DNA from: Pycnopodia helianthoides
Lineage: Eukaryota > Echinodermata > Asteroidea > Forcipulatida > Asteriidae
Reading direction: 5' to 3'
NCBI GenBank assembly: GCA_032158295.1
Contig: CM063250.1
Location: forward strand, 2,859,501 to 2,923,500
Length of the DNA stretch: 64,000 nucleotides
Shown here: positions 62,001-64,000 of the stretch, piece after piece
How the letters are laid out: every line of letters begins with the position of its first letter
How positions within the stretch are numbered: the first letter of the stretch is position 1
The notes under the pieces: model-generated
Told to the model about the DNA's origin: nothing
What the model saw: only the letters and a program-made list of their open reading frames with translations
Database searches by the model: none
Program-made: the position numbers and the translations under genes

Positions 62001-63449
62001 CTTAAGAGAATCCAGTCAAATCTTGTGGAACTCTCAACCCTTGGGTTGGTTACTTGAATCCTTTCAACTAAAAAAGAACAGCACCACACGGCTATAAATC
62101 CAAACCGTTGCTTTCTGAGGTCGTATCGGAACTGGCGGATACAGCTAGGGCTACAACTGTTGCTAAGGTTGTTGCTAAGGACATTTATACTTCTGATGGT
62201 GCGGAAATCTAGCCGTAGCTGTAGCCGTTAATTCGGACATGGCCTGACTTTGCTAATAGACCCCCTCGCAAGGGCCCCATCCTGAGGTCAAACAACAAAA
62301 GTTGCATGCGTGTACGTGCCGCGCGCAACTCCAGCCAATGATAGGTCTTTATTTACCTCAGTGAGGGCGCTGTTTGGGTGTTGTGACGTCATATGCAATG
62401 GGTCTATATAAGTAGGATTCGAAACTCTGCATGAGGGATTGCCATCACAAAGAATACCACCACAGCACATAGAGAAGTTTTGTGTACATTTTGACTGATT
62501 TAAGAGGAATAAAATGTCCTACCTTAAGCTCCTCTGGGTTATTTTCATCTTAAATATTTTCTTCTTGTAGCCTCTTCCCAAGAATAGCTTGCAGTCTTGT
62601 TTGGGGCGAACTTACAAAAAAACCCAAACAAAACAAAAACATTCTATCATCCCTGCTTCATATTTATTATTATTCTGTTATTTATGCTAGGTCTTGACTG
62701 TTGGTGACACTGGAACAGGGAAAACCCTGACCATCTCTGATAAACTAATCAAGAGCATGCCGAAGGATTACATCTCTAACTTCATCAGCTTCTCAGCCCG
62801 GACCAGCGCCAACCAAACCCAGGACCTCATCGACAGTAAACTGGACAAGAGGTAGGAGTCCTTGAATATCAATTTGAAAAAATCAAACAAATAAATATTC
62901 AAAACTTCATAAATATTTGGACACTCATTTGGCAATCTTGTGCTGGCAGTATGAACCAGGGTTAAACAGTTGATTTATTCAAGGTTCAAATCTCGAGTAA
63001 AAAGGAATTTAGTTGAGCGAGAGGTTGTCTTCAGACGACGCCTTCTCGGGGAACTTTGATGGTCGTCTTCCACGCATCCGGTCCAGCATCAGCGTCCTCA
63101 GCTCAGTTGTTTCTTGTTGTGTTGCGTCCCTCTTCAGCTGATCTACGAAAGTTAGTCTCCTCCTGCCCTTGCCGGAATAATGAGCAGAATATAAATAATT
63201 GTGCAATCCTGAAAATTTGTGAGATTGCAAAGTCAAACTTTTTGGCCTCTTGACCTATTCAGAATTTTCTATGATCTTTTGTCAATTTAGACGCAAAGGA
63301 GTGTTTGGCCCTCCTCTTGGCAAATACTTCATTCTGTTCATTGACGATCTCAAACATGCCTGGGTTGGAGGTGTATGGAGCCCAACCTCCCATTGAGTTG
63401 ATCAGACAGTGGATGGATCACAAGGGTTGGTACGACAGGAAACAGATCG
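31836..63449 (+). CDS. DNAH1: Axonemal dynein heavy chain 1 (inner arm), 5' half, 38 coding exons
   Basis: 38 exons on the plus strand join with GT-AG introns into about 2282 codons; the gene runs off the right edge (vertebrate DNAH1 is about 4300 residues). The N-terminus shares DNAH1-specific blocks, such as [40 protein letters not shown] and TNWEVY. Seen in order: tail (1-960), linker (about 960-1500, with [19 protein letters not shown]), AAA1 Walker A GPAGTGKT (about 1531-1538) and Walker [12 protein letters not shown]2 Walker A GPAGSGKT (about 1812-1819) and FDGPVD, AAA3 Walker A GDTGTGKT (about 2181-2188). Family knowledge: DNAH1 is part of the inner dynein arm complex d/I1-adjacent row and moves microtubule doublets in cilia and sperm flagella. 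Odd: one extra base in exon 38 breaks the frame. Confidence 0.95.
32530..32560. repeat. Perfect 11-bp hairpin in DNAH1 intron 1
   Basis: CCAACGGTCGT and ACGACCGTTGG with a 9-nt loop. Confidence 0.65.
32756..32923 (+). CDS. DNAH1: DNAH1 coding exon 2
   Basis: Residues 57-112, acceptor AATTCTTCAG, donor AAATCG|GTAGGA, both phase 0. Poorly conserved N-terminal tail segment ([15 protein letters not shown]); placed by open phase and perfect splice sites. Confidence 0.8.
33040..33190 (-). repeat. tRNA-like SINE fragment (TAGCTCAGTTGG head)
   Basis: Minus strand holds TAGATAGCTCAGTTGGTAGA and GCAGGTTCAAATCC (boxes A and B). The flank TTGTCAATATCTTT is shared with 58325-58470. Confidence 0.6.
33406..33790 (+). 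CDS. DNAH1: DNAH1 coding exon 3 (tail, [11 protein letters not shown] block)
   Basis: Residues 113-240, longest exon here. Encodes [28 protein letters not shown] and [13 protein letters not shown], the strongest DNAH1-specific match in the tail. Acceptor poly-T plus CCCCAG; donor AAAT|GTGAGT, leaves in phase 1. Confidence 0.95.
34229..34400 (+). repeat. TATTGACTCCTTGCACC repeat, copy 1
   Basis: Shares TATTGAC.CCTTGCACCAA, GTAAACGCCAC, AATGCGCACTACA.TGTA, and AAGATTATTGTG with 60556-60730. Confidence 0.6.
34510..34671 (+). CDS. DNAH1: DNAH1 coding exon 4
   Basis: Residues 241-294, with [20 protein letters not shown] and LYLVQKTD, matching the LDYD..KKLYLVHKTD segment of DNAH1. Acceptor ATGCGCAG; donor GATG|GTATGT; phases 1 and 1. 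Confidence 0.93.
34782..34985 (+). repeat. GGTACTGG..CATGCCTTGTAA repeat, copy 1
   Basis: GGTACTGGAAACCATGCCTT, AATCCCTTT, and GGGAAGTCTGAGCATTCC match 39655-39845 (GGTACTGGCAATCATGCCTT; AGTCTGAGCGTTCC). Confidence 0.6.
35478..35730 (+). CDS. DNAH1: DNAH1 coding exon 5
   Basis: Residues 295-378, with [16 protein letters not shown] and [12 protein letters not shown], both DNAH1 hallmarks. Acceptor CTCTCACAG; donor AAAAG|GTAGGA; phase 1 in, 2 out. Confidence 0.95.
35869..36235 (+). repeat. Full-length tRNA-derived SINE in DNAH1 intron 5
   Basis: Head TCGTGGCCGAGCAGTTAAGA and GGGTTCTAGTCCCGG, body AAAAGAACCCAGAACAC and GGGGTTAACCCTGGTGTTTC, 3' tail GCTACAGTGATTAAG, ending in (AAT)n. The clearest full copy in the window, about 367 bp. 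Confidence 0.75.
36278..36435 (+). CDS. DNAH1: DNAH1 coding exon 6
   Basis: Residues 379-431, with [18 protein letters not shown] and VVPERG. The acceptor TTTTCTTGACAG was chosen over an earlier TTCCAG at 36248 because only it fits phase 2. Confidence 0.88.
36555..36690 (+). repeat. GACGTTTCGACCCTAGCAGAGTC repeat
   Basis: GTTGCAAACTGCTTGCC, then GACGTTTCGACCCTAGCAGA and GTCTTTCT. Related stretches at 29080-29215 and 38070-38115. Class unknown. Confidence 0.5.
36831..37045 (+). CDS. DNAH1: DNAH1 coding exon 7
   Basis: Residues 432-503, with [16 protein letters not shown] and [14 protein letters not shown], matching DNAH1. Acceptor CAATCCTAG; donor TCACAG|GTAGGG, phase 0. Confidence 0.95.
37388..37745 (+). 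repeat. tRNA-headed SINE (GGGTGGCTAGT family), copy 1
   Basis: GGGTGGCTAGTACGTAAAGC, CTGGTTCGACTCCCGG, GCCACATG-like body, GATTAGCCTCCCAAATTATT tail; the same order recurs at 49183-49500. Confidence 0.7.
37772..37939 (+). CDS. DNAH1: DNAH1 coding exon 8
   Basis: Residues 504-559, [20 protein letters not shown] to [13 protein letters not shown]. Acceptor GTTTCACAG; donor ATGCAG|GTGAGA; phase 0 both. Confidence 0.96.
38195..38299 (-). mobile_element. Fragment of the TAAAGGT-ended element
   Basis: GCTGAAACTTTCACAGGTGA, then ACCAATCTATGACCCTACCT and TTAA: the inverted end of the element at 7788-8235. Confidence 0.6.
38375..38505 (+). CDS. DNAH1: DNAH1 coding exon 9
   Basis: Residues 560-602 plus two bases, [18 protein letters not shown]. 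Acceptor CACCCTGCAG; donor TACAG|GTCAGA. Confidence 0.95.
38712..39105. mobile_element. TTAAAGG-ended inverted-repeat element (394 bp)
   Basis: Left end TTAAAGGATTATTACAGAAT, right end AATTCTGTAATGTTCATTTA; the 11-bp ACAGAATTGGT core is exact. Internal TTTTTCACTATTTTCTCGTG is shared with 22681-23021. Confidence 0.65.
39254..39404 (+). CDS. DNAH1: DNAH1 coding exon 10
   Basis: Residues 603-653, [18 protein letters not shown] and [17 protein letters not shown]. Acceptor CCTCTTGCAG; donor GAGAAG|GTTAGT. Confidence 0.95.
39655..39845 (+). repeat. GGTACTGG..CATGCCTTGTAA repeat, copy 2
   Basis: Partner of 34782-34985; no coding function seen in the frames that cross it. Confidence 0.6.
40003..40196 (+). 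CDS. DNAH1: DNAH1 coding exon 11
   Basis: Residues 654-717, [20 protein letters not shown] to LDINEYIK. Acceptor TTGACTTCAG; donor ATCAA|GTAAGG, phase 2. Confidence 0.95.
40590..40731. mobile_element. AGGCAG-ended miniature inverted-repeat element (142 bp)
   Basis: Ends AGGCAGATTTATAGTCAATC and, inverted, AGGCAGGTTTATAGTCAGTC agree at 18 of 20 positions. Unique in the window. Confidence 0.7.
40807..41032 (+). CDS. DNAH1: DNAH1 coding exon 12
   Basis: Residues 718-793, [20 protein letters not shown] and [13 protein letters not shown]. Helical tail segment. Acceptor TATAATCAG; donor GAGGAT|GTGAGT. Confidence 0.94.
41085..41395 (-). repeat. tRNA-derived SINE interrupted by a GGGCCC element
   Basis: Minus-strand SINE head split in two: 41085-41141 (GACTGGGACTCGAACCC, GATTAGAAACACGA) and 41348-41395 (GAACTTGAACTTGG, CTGCTCAGCCACGACATGCC). 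The element at 41142-41347 lies between. Confidence 0.7.
41142..41347. mobile_element. GGGCCC-ended inverted-repeat element, copy 2 (nested in SINE)
   Basis: Starts GGGCCCAATGTCATAGAGGT and ends GGCTTTATGAAATTGGGCCC. Its position inside a SINE makes it younger than that SINE. Confidence 0.75.
41532..41734 (+). CDS. DNAH1: DNAH1 coding exon 13
   Basis: Residues 794-860, [20 protein letters not shown] followed by a charged helix. Acceptor TTTCAAAAG; donor CTCAA|GTGAGT, phase 2. Confidence 0.94.
42132..42273 (+). CDS. DNAH1: DNAH1 coding exon 14
   Basis: Residues 861-908, [20 protein letters not shown]. Start of the DHC N2 (linker-proximal) region. Acceptor AAACCTAG; donor TTACAG|GTAGGG. Confidence 0.94.
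42837..42992 (+). CDS. DNAH1: DNAH1 coding exon 15
   Basis: Residues 909-960, including [18 protein letters not shown] and [10 protein letters not shown], a conserved linker-proximal helix. Acceptor CCGTCGTAG; donor ACAAAT|GTAAGT. Confidence 0.95.
43468..43666 (+). CDS. DNAH1: DNAH1 coding exon 16 (linker)
   Basis: Residues 961-1026, [20 protein letters not shown] and [13 protein letters not shown], typical dynein linker start. Acceptor ATTTCCAG; donor CCCAG|GTAGGC, phase 1. Confidence 0.96.
44335..44588 (+). CDS. DNAH1: DNAH1 coding exon 17 (linker)
   Basis: Residues 1027-1111, with [20 protein letters not shown], the near-universal dynein linker motif (LRNPGMRxRHW). Acceptor TGTCTCCAG; donor GAGCAG|GTAGGA. 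Confidence 0.97.
44700..44965 (+). repeat. tRNA-like SINE (GGTTCAGTGG head)
   Basis: GGTTGGTTCAGTGGTTTCAT and CCTCGGTTCGAATCCCGCC, then body GGTTTTCCTCCCACATCTAC, tail ending AATTAAATAAATG. Confidence 0.6.
45202..45320 (-). repeat. tRNA-derived SINE head, copy
   Basis: GGACACAAGTATCATGACCG, GGATTCGAACCCACACC and CCGCCTTGCCACGACACGCC are the inverted head of the Ser/Leu-like SINE. Confidence 0.7.
45399..45611 (+). CDS. DNAH1: DNAH1 coding exon 18 (linker)
   Basis: Residues 1112-1182, including [20 protein letters not shown] and [20 protein letters not shown], typical linker. Acceptor AACCTCCAG; donor ACACAG|GTAAGC. Confidence 0.97.
45612..46409 (+). other. DNAH1 intron 18 with a 118-codon open frame
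   Basis: Holds the partial element above and a plus-strand open frame at 45880-46236 with a hydrophobic run near its end. The frame has no recognised domain, no flanking splice sites in phase with DNAH1 and looks fortuitous. Confidence 0.5.
45644..45720. mobile_element. GGGCCC-ended element, partial
   Basis: GGGGGGCCCATTTTCACAGA followed by CTGCTTAAGCAG and TTTTCTGCTAAGCA; the distal end is missing. Confidence 0.5.
46410..46574 (+). CDS. DNAH1: DNAH1 coding exon 19 (linker)
   Basis: Residues 1183-1237, [20 protein letters not shown] and [16 protein letters not shown], the most conserved linker block. Acceptor CATTTCGCAG; donor CCACAG|GTATGT. Confidence 0.98.
46885..47005 (-). repeat. tRNA-derived SINE head, copy
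   Basis: AAGGGCACAAGTGTCACGAC, GGATTCGAACCCACACTCTG and GCTTGGCCACGACACACC on the plus strand are the inverted head. Confidence 0.7.
47150..47270 (-). repeat. tRNA-derived SINE head, copy
   Basis: AGGACACAAGTGTCAAGACC, GGGACTCGAACCCACACTCT and CGCTCGGCCAACGACACACC. Preceded by TATAGCGCATGTATCC (47086), another dispersed sequence. Confidence 0.7.
47334..47561 (+). CDS. DNAH1: DNAH1 coding exon 20 (linker)
   Basis: Residues 1238-1313, with [20 protein letters not shown] and [14 protein letters not shown], typical linker. Acceptor CTCCCTCAG; donor GCCAAG|GTATCA. Confidence 0.98.
47562..48630 (+). other. DNAH1 introns 20-21
   Basis: Non-coding, A/T-rich; no recognisable element. Confidence 0.6.
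48189..48368 (+). CDS. DNAH1: DNAH1 coding exon 21 (linker)
   Basis: Residues 1314-1373, [11 protein letters not shown] and [14 protein letters not shown]. Acceptor TCTTCTCAG; donor CCCGAT|GTAAGA. Confidence 0.96.
48631..48768 (+). CDS. DNAH1: DNAH1 coding exon 22 (linker)
   Basis: Residues 1374-1419, [20 protein letters not shown]. Acceptor TTTATGCAG; donor CAACAG|GTCAGT. Confidence 0.97.
48814..49007. mobile_element. GGGCCC-ended inverted-repeat element, copy 3 (best preserved)
   Basis: Begins GGGCCCAATTTCATAGAGCT and ends AGCTCTATGAAATTGGGCCC, a perfect 20-bp inverted repeat. 194 bp, no coding capacity. Confidence 0.85.
49183..49500 (+). repeat. tRNA-headed SINE (GGGTGGCTAGT family), copy 2
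   Basis: GGGTGGCTAGTGTGTAAAGC, then ATGCCACAAGGGTTTTTGTC, then GATTAGCCTCCCCAAGTTAT and a TA-rich tail. Box B is deleted relative to 37388-37745. Confidence 0.65.
49745..49908 (+). CDS. DNAH1: DNAH1 coding exon 23 (linker-AAA1)
   Basis: Residues 1420-1473, [15 protein letters not shown] and [10 protein letters not shown], typical. Acceptor ATGTATAG; donor CTCAG|GTATTA, phase 2. Confidence 0.97.
49909..50679 (+). other. DNAH1 intron 23
   Basis: Contains the repeat fragment above and otherwise nothing recognised. Confidence 0.6.
49970..50022 (-). repeat. Fragment of the ACAGCTA palindromic repeat
   Basis: TAGCAACAGCTGTAGCCACA is the inverse of the core of 10320-10444 and 62121-62248. Confidence 0.5.
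50680..50884 (+). CDS. DNAH1: DNAH1 coding exon 24 (AAA1 Walker A)
   Basis: Residues 1474-1542, [19 protein letters not shown] and [12 protein letters not shown], the catalytic AAA1 P-loop. Acceptor TTGTTCAG; donor ACAAAG|GTATGA. Confidence 0.99.
51099..51465 (+). mobile_element. TAAAGGT-ended element, copy truncated at its 3' end
   Basis: TTAAAGGTAGGGTCATAGAT, AAAGTCACATGTGAAAGTTT and CAACAGCTGCAGTGCT align along 7788-8170; the second terminal repeat is absent. Confidence 0.65.
51507..51710 (+). CDS. DNAH1: DNAH1 coding exon 25 (AAA1 Walker B)
   Basis: Residues 1543-1610, [20 protein letters not shown] and [20 protein letters not shown]; Walker B Asp-Glu about 1583-1584. Acceptor GTTGCAG; donor CAGAAG|GTAAGT. 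Confidence 0.99.
51831..52008. repeat. 11-bp minisatellite (TGATTCAGTGT)
   Basis: About sixteen copies of TGATTCAGTGT and the variant TGGTTCAGTGT in DNAH1 intron 25. Confidence 0.85.
52136..52249 (+). CDS. DNAH1: DNAH1 coding exon 26 (AAA1)
   Basis: Residues 1611-1648, [19 protein letters not shown], the AAA1 sensor-I region. Acceptor TGTAACAG; donor CTCAAG|GTACAC. Confidence 0.98.
52250..52922 (+). other. DNAH1 intron 26
   Basis: No recognisable repeat or coding sequence. Confidence 0.6.
52923..53159 (+). CDS. DNAH1: DNAH1 coding exon 27 (AAA1 small domain)
   Basis: Residues 1649-1727, [20 protein letters not shown] and [20 protein letters not shown], with the AAA1 arginine region. Acceptor ACCGATCAG; donor AGCGAG|GTGAGA. 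Confidence 0.98.
53383..53489 (+). CDS. DNAH1: DNAH1 coding exon 28 (AAA1-AAA2)
   Basis: Residues 1728-1762, [20 protein letters not shown]. Acceptor TCTTTCTTCAG; donor ATTAA|GTAAGA, phase 2. Confidence 0.97.
53831..54002 (+). CDS. DNAH1: DNAH1 coding exon 29 (AAA2 Walker A)
   Basis: Residues 1763-1820, [15 protein letters not shown], the AAA2 P-loop. Acceptor TTCAATAG; donor ACTATG|GTGAGA. Confidence 0.98.
54107..54292 (-). repeat. LINE reverse-transcriptase C-terminal remnant
   Basis: The minus frame reads [19 protein letters not shown] and [11 protein letters not shown], the classic C-terminal tail (AAPKLWN.LP....S...FK..LK..LF) of non-LTR retrotransposon polymerases. Only the tail remains, in DNAH1 intron 29. 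Confidence 0.8.
54436..54590 (+). CDS. DNAH1: DNAH1 coding exon 30 (AAA2)
   Basis: Residues 1821-1871, [20 protein letters not shown], typical AAA2. Acceptor CTCCCCAG; donor GAATG|GTGAGT, phase 2. Confidence 0.98.
54624..54815. mobile_element. GGGCCC-family inverted-repeat element, degenerate copy 4
   Basis: AGGGTCCACTTTCGTGGAGT, ATTATGCTTACCAGAATTAT and CAGCTGCTCTATGAAATAGA; the GGGCCC ends are mutated. Confidence 0.65.
55159..55336 (+). CDS. DNAH1: DNAH1 coding exon 31 (AAA2 Walker B)
   Basis: Residues 1872-1931, [20 protein letters not shown], the AAA2 Walker B region. Acceptor CTTGACAG; donor ACAGAT|GTATGG. Confidence 0.98.
55461..55715. repeat. 14-bp minisatellite (TATTTTGTTGACAG)
   Basis: Roughly seventeen imperfect copies of TATTTTGTTGACAG in DNAH1 intron 31. 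The minus-strand open frame across it ([11 protein letters not shown] repeats) is a by-product. Confidence 0.85.
56190..56384 (+). CDS. DNAH1: DNAH1 coding exon 32 (AAA2)
   Basis: Residues 1932-1996, [20 protein letters not shown], the AAA2 [10 protein letters not shown] signature. Acceptor TGATGCAG; donor TTGGAG|GTTAGT. Confidence 0.98.
56630..56735 (-). repeat. Dispersed repeat, copy 2 (partner of 29523-29650)
   Basis: TTTGGAGACCACTCTTGATC, TTACCAGGAA and CCATTCAAACTGCGC are the reverse complement of the first copy. Confidence 0.6.
57181..57319. mobile_element. Fold-back element in DNAH1 intron 32
   Basis: Outer arms AATAAAAGAG and CTCTTTTATT, inner arms AAACAGACACGGTCGTGGCC...TGTGATAA and the inverse TTATCACACGACCACGACCC...TGTTT around GTTCGGTCC. 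About 139 bp. Confidence 0.65.
57415..57534 (+). CDS. DNAH1: DNAH1 coding exon 33 (AAA2-AAA3 linker)
   Basis: Residues 1997-2036, [20 protein letters not shown]. Acceptor TTGTTTTAG; donor CAAGAG|GTAAGT. Confidence 0.97.
57535..59535 (+). other. DNAH1 intron 33 (2.0 kb)
   Basis: Holds a tRNA-like SINE (58325-58470), poly-C/A run (57729-57745) and poly-G run (59141-59150). No missed exon; exons 33 and 34 meet in phase. Confidence 0.65.
58325..58470 (-). repeat. tRNA-like SINE (TAGCTCAGTTGG head)
   Basis: On the minus strand TAGATAGCTCAGTTGGGTGA and TTACAGGTTCAAGTCCCAC; a short CTAGA/TCTAG acceptor-like pairing is left, but the anticodon arm is poor. Same family as 33040-33190. Confidence 0.6.
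59536..59694 (+). CDS. DNAH1: DNAH1 coding exon 34
   Basis: Residues 2037-2089, [19 protein letters not shown]. Acceptor CTTCTCAG; donor GAAGAG|GTGAGT. Confidence 0.97.
60181..60300 (+). CDS. DNAH1: DNAH1 coding exon 35 (acidic insert)
   Basis: Residues 2090-2129, [16 protein letters not shown] and an acidic/Lys run [17 protein letters not shown]1 of vertebrates has a similar DEEEE stretch here. Acceptor CCACCCAG; donor AAAGAG|GTGAGT. Confidence 0.93.
60556..60730 (+). repeat. TATTGACTCCTTGCACC repeat, copy 2
   Basis: Partner of 34229-34400: TATTGACCCCTTGCACCAAT and CCAAGATTATTGTG. Confidence 0.6.
60741..60890. repeat. 10-bp minisatellite (CCAGTTTGAA), 15 units
   Basis: Fifteen contiguous decamers, first CCAGTTTGAA, then alternating CCAGTTTAAA and CCAGTTGGAA as a 20-bp higher-order unit. 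The minus-strand frame across it is a repeat by-product. Confidence 0.92.
60924..60977 (+). CDS. DNAH1: Candidate extra (cassette) exon of DNAH1
   Basis: 54 bp flanked by CTCTACAACAG and GAG|GTCAGG, phase 0 on both sides, no stop, 18 codons starting TLQSSGSN. It would lengthen the surface loop between exon 35 and exon 36. No counterpart is known to me in vertebrate DNAH1. It starts 34 bp after a minisatellite. Not counted in residue numbers given here. Confidence 0.4.
61532..61695. mobile_element. AGGCCT-ended miniature inverted-repeat element, copy 2
   Basis: AGGCCTGGAATTACACAGAG to GAAATTCCAGGCTT; same length and interior as 3815-3979. Confidence 0.7.
61854..61994 (+). CDS. DNAH1: DNAH1 coding exon 36 (AAA3)
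   Basis: Residues 2130-2176, [12 protein letters not shown] and [11 protein letters not shown], matching the VKWMD and NIIVPTMDTV segments. Acceptor TTATTTTAG; donor AAGCGG|GTAGGT. Confidence 0.97.
62121..62248. repeat. ACAGCTA palindromic repeat, copy 2
   Basis: TCGTATCGGAACTGGCGGAT to CCGTTAATTCGGACATGGCC; near-palindromic, partner of 10320-10444. Confidence 0.6.
62262..62430 (+). repeat. Dispersed repeat with intact CCAAT, CRE and TATA motifs, copy 2
   Basis: GAGGTCAAACAACAAAAGTT, AGCCAATGATAGG, GTGAGGGCGCTGTTTG, TGACGTCAT and TCTATATAAG in order. Partner of 9160-9330. In DNAH1 intron 36. Confidence 0.65.
62691..62851 (+). CDS. DNAH1: DNAH1 coding exon 37 (AAA3 Walker A)
   Basis: Residues 2177-2229, [16 protein letters not shown] and [19 protein letters not shown]. 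The P-loop has Asp where human DNAH1 has Pro, still fitting GxxGxGKT. Acceptor TTATGCTAG; donor CAAGAG|GTAGGA, phase 2. Confidence 0.98.
63291..63449 (+). CDS. DNAH1: DNAH1 coding exon 38 (AAA3 Walker B), with frameshift
   Basis: Begins [20 protein letters not shown] in frame. After the Walker B aspartates the frame is lost: AAA at 63352-63354 carries one base too many relative to the expected [20 protein letters not shown], which continues in the +1 frame to the donor ATCG|GTAAGC. Removing one A restores the family sequence and a normal phase-1 exon end. Sequencing error or a real lesion. Confidence 0.9.
63352..63354 (+). other. DNAH1: Single-base insertion/frameshift in DNAH1 exon 38
   Basis: CTCAAACATGCC where conserved family sequence needs CTC-AAC-ATG-CCT. 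The homopolymer position favours an assembly or read error, but nothing here can exclude a real allele. Confidence 0.85.
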
Positions 63450-64000
63450 GTAAGCAGACTAAGAGCCGAGAAGTGTACACTGCAAAGTCTGGGTGTGCAA
63501 AATCCTGCAAACTCTTCAGTGTAAACTGATCTCAGCAAAGTGCCTTGAGATTCAAAAGTCATTTTCCCAGAAGAAAAAGTTTTGTGAAAAGTTGATTAGA
63601 GCGGGATTTGAACTGCTCTAGTCAATTTTTCTTTAGTTCAACCCAAAATTTTCCCTTGAAGAAATAAAAGTTATCACATGGAAACATTTCTCATGTACTG
63701 ATATCAACTTCAAACTAAGAGTTTAAAATTTGTTTTCTCTAAATTACTAAGCAAAATTACCTCGCCTATCCTCTTCTTGCCCATTGGCATATAAGGCCTT
63801 AACAACAATCTTTTTCCCACCTTCTTGTCACTTGTGTGTGATCCATGACTTCTTTTCATGTTTTCCTTCCAGATCATGATTTCACAAATAGCTCCGGGTG
63901 ATCTTGAGATGCGTATCTATCTTAATTACTAAGCAAAGTGTGATGTCACAATACAAATCACCATGGCAACACTGACAACTCATCTTAAGATGAATCTTAG
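63450..64000 (+). other. DNAH1 intron 38, cut by window edge
   Basis: A tRNA-like SINE piece at 63585-63655 (GATTAGAGCGGGATTTGAAC), then A/T-rich sequence; an X-box-like ATCACCATGGCAAC near 63957 and a CATCTTAAGATG palindrome near 63983. The next DNAH1 exon is not in the window. Confidence 0.55.

Noticed and set aside
63860..64000. Possible further DNAH1 exon after TTTTCCTTCCAG at 63872
   Set aside because: The following sequence does not encode the conserved AAA3 continuation (VDINFVCAMGPPGGG-like) and soon hits stops.

Overview
This is a eukaryotic, intron-rich genomic window holding two divergently transcribed protein-coding genes embedded in repeats. Protein-level similarity to vertebrate CREB3L1/2 and DNAH1 is clear. 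The exons are short, and there are many tRNA-derived SINEs and small palindromic DNA elements. This suggests a marine invertebrate deuterostome, most likely an echinoderm (sea-star-like). That placement is an inference from protein divergence and repeat style, not from a database match. Nothing bacterial, viral or organellar was seen.

Minus strand, 257-28195: a complete nine-exon gene for a membrane-anchored bZIP transcription factor of the CREB3L1/CREB3L2 (OASIS/BBF2H7) family. The exons join without a frame break into 1668 nt (555 residues). In order they encode an acidic N-terminus, KxEP-type motifs, a Pro/Ser-rich stretch, a bZIP domain, a single transmembrane helix and a lumenal tail with a site-1-protease-like RxL site. 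Intron 1 is about 19 kb and separates the first 30 codons from the rest.

28196-31835: about 3.6 kb between the two start codons. It must hold the promoters of both genes. It also carries a TATA-like box upstream of CREB3L, a LINE 3' remnant and a large fold-back repeat about 400 bp upstream of the DNAH1 ATG.

Plus strand, 31836-63449 and beyond: the 5' half of DNAH1, an axonemal inner-arm dynein heavy chain. There are 38 coding exons (about 2282 codons) covering the N-terminal tail, linker, AAA1, AAA2 and the start of AAA3; the rest lies past the right edge. Every exon-exon phase agrees. The exception is inside the last exon, where one extra A in an AAA run (63352-63354) breaks the frame in the AAA3 Walker B region. 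A phase-compatible 54-bp candidate extra exon lies at 60924-60977.

The introns hold several short inverted-repeat element families (GGGCCC-ended, AGGCCT-ended, TTAAAGG-ended and others), at least four kinds of tRNA-headed SINE, LINE 3' fragments, three minisatellites and one clear nested insertion. The two genes are functionally distinct (ER/Golgi-to-nucleus secretory-stress signalling versus ciliary motility). I see no evidence that they work together beyond the shared intergenic region. No wholly new biological system was identified; the most useful leads are the AAA3 frameshift, the extra exon, the fold-back upstream of DNAH1 and a dispersed repeat carrying CCAAT, CRE and TATA motifs.
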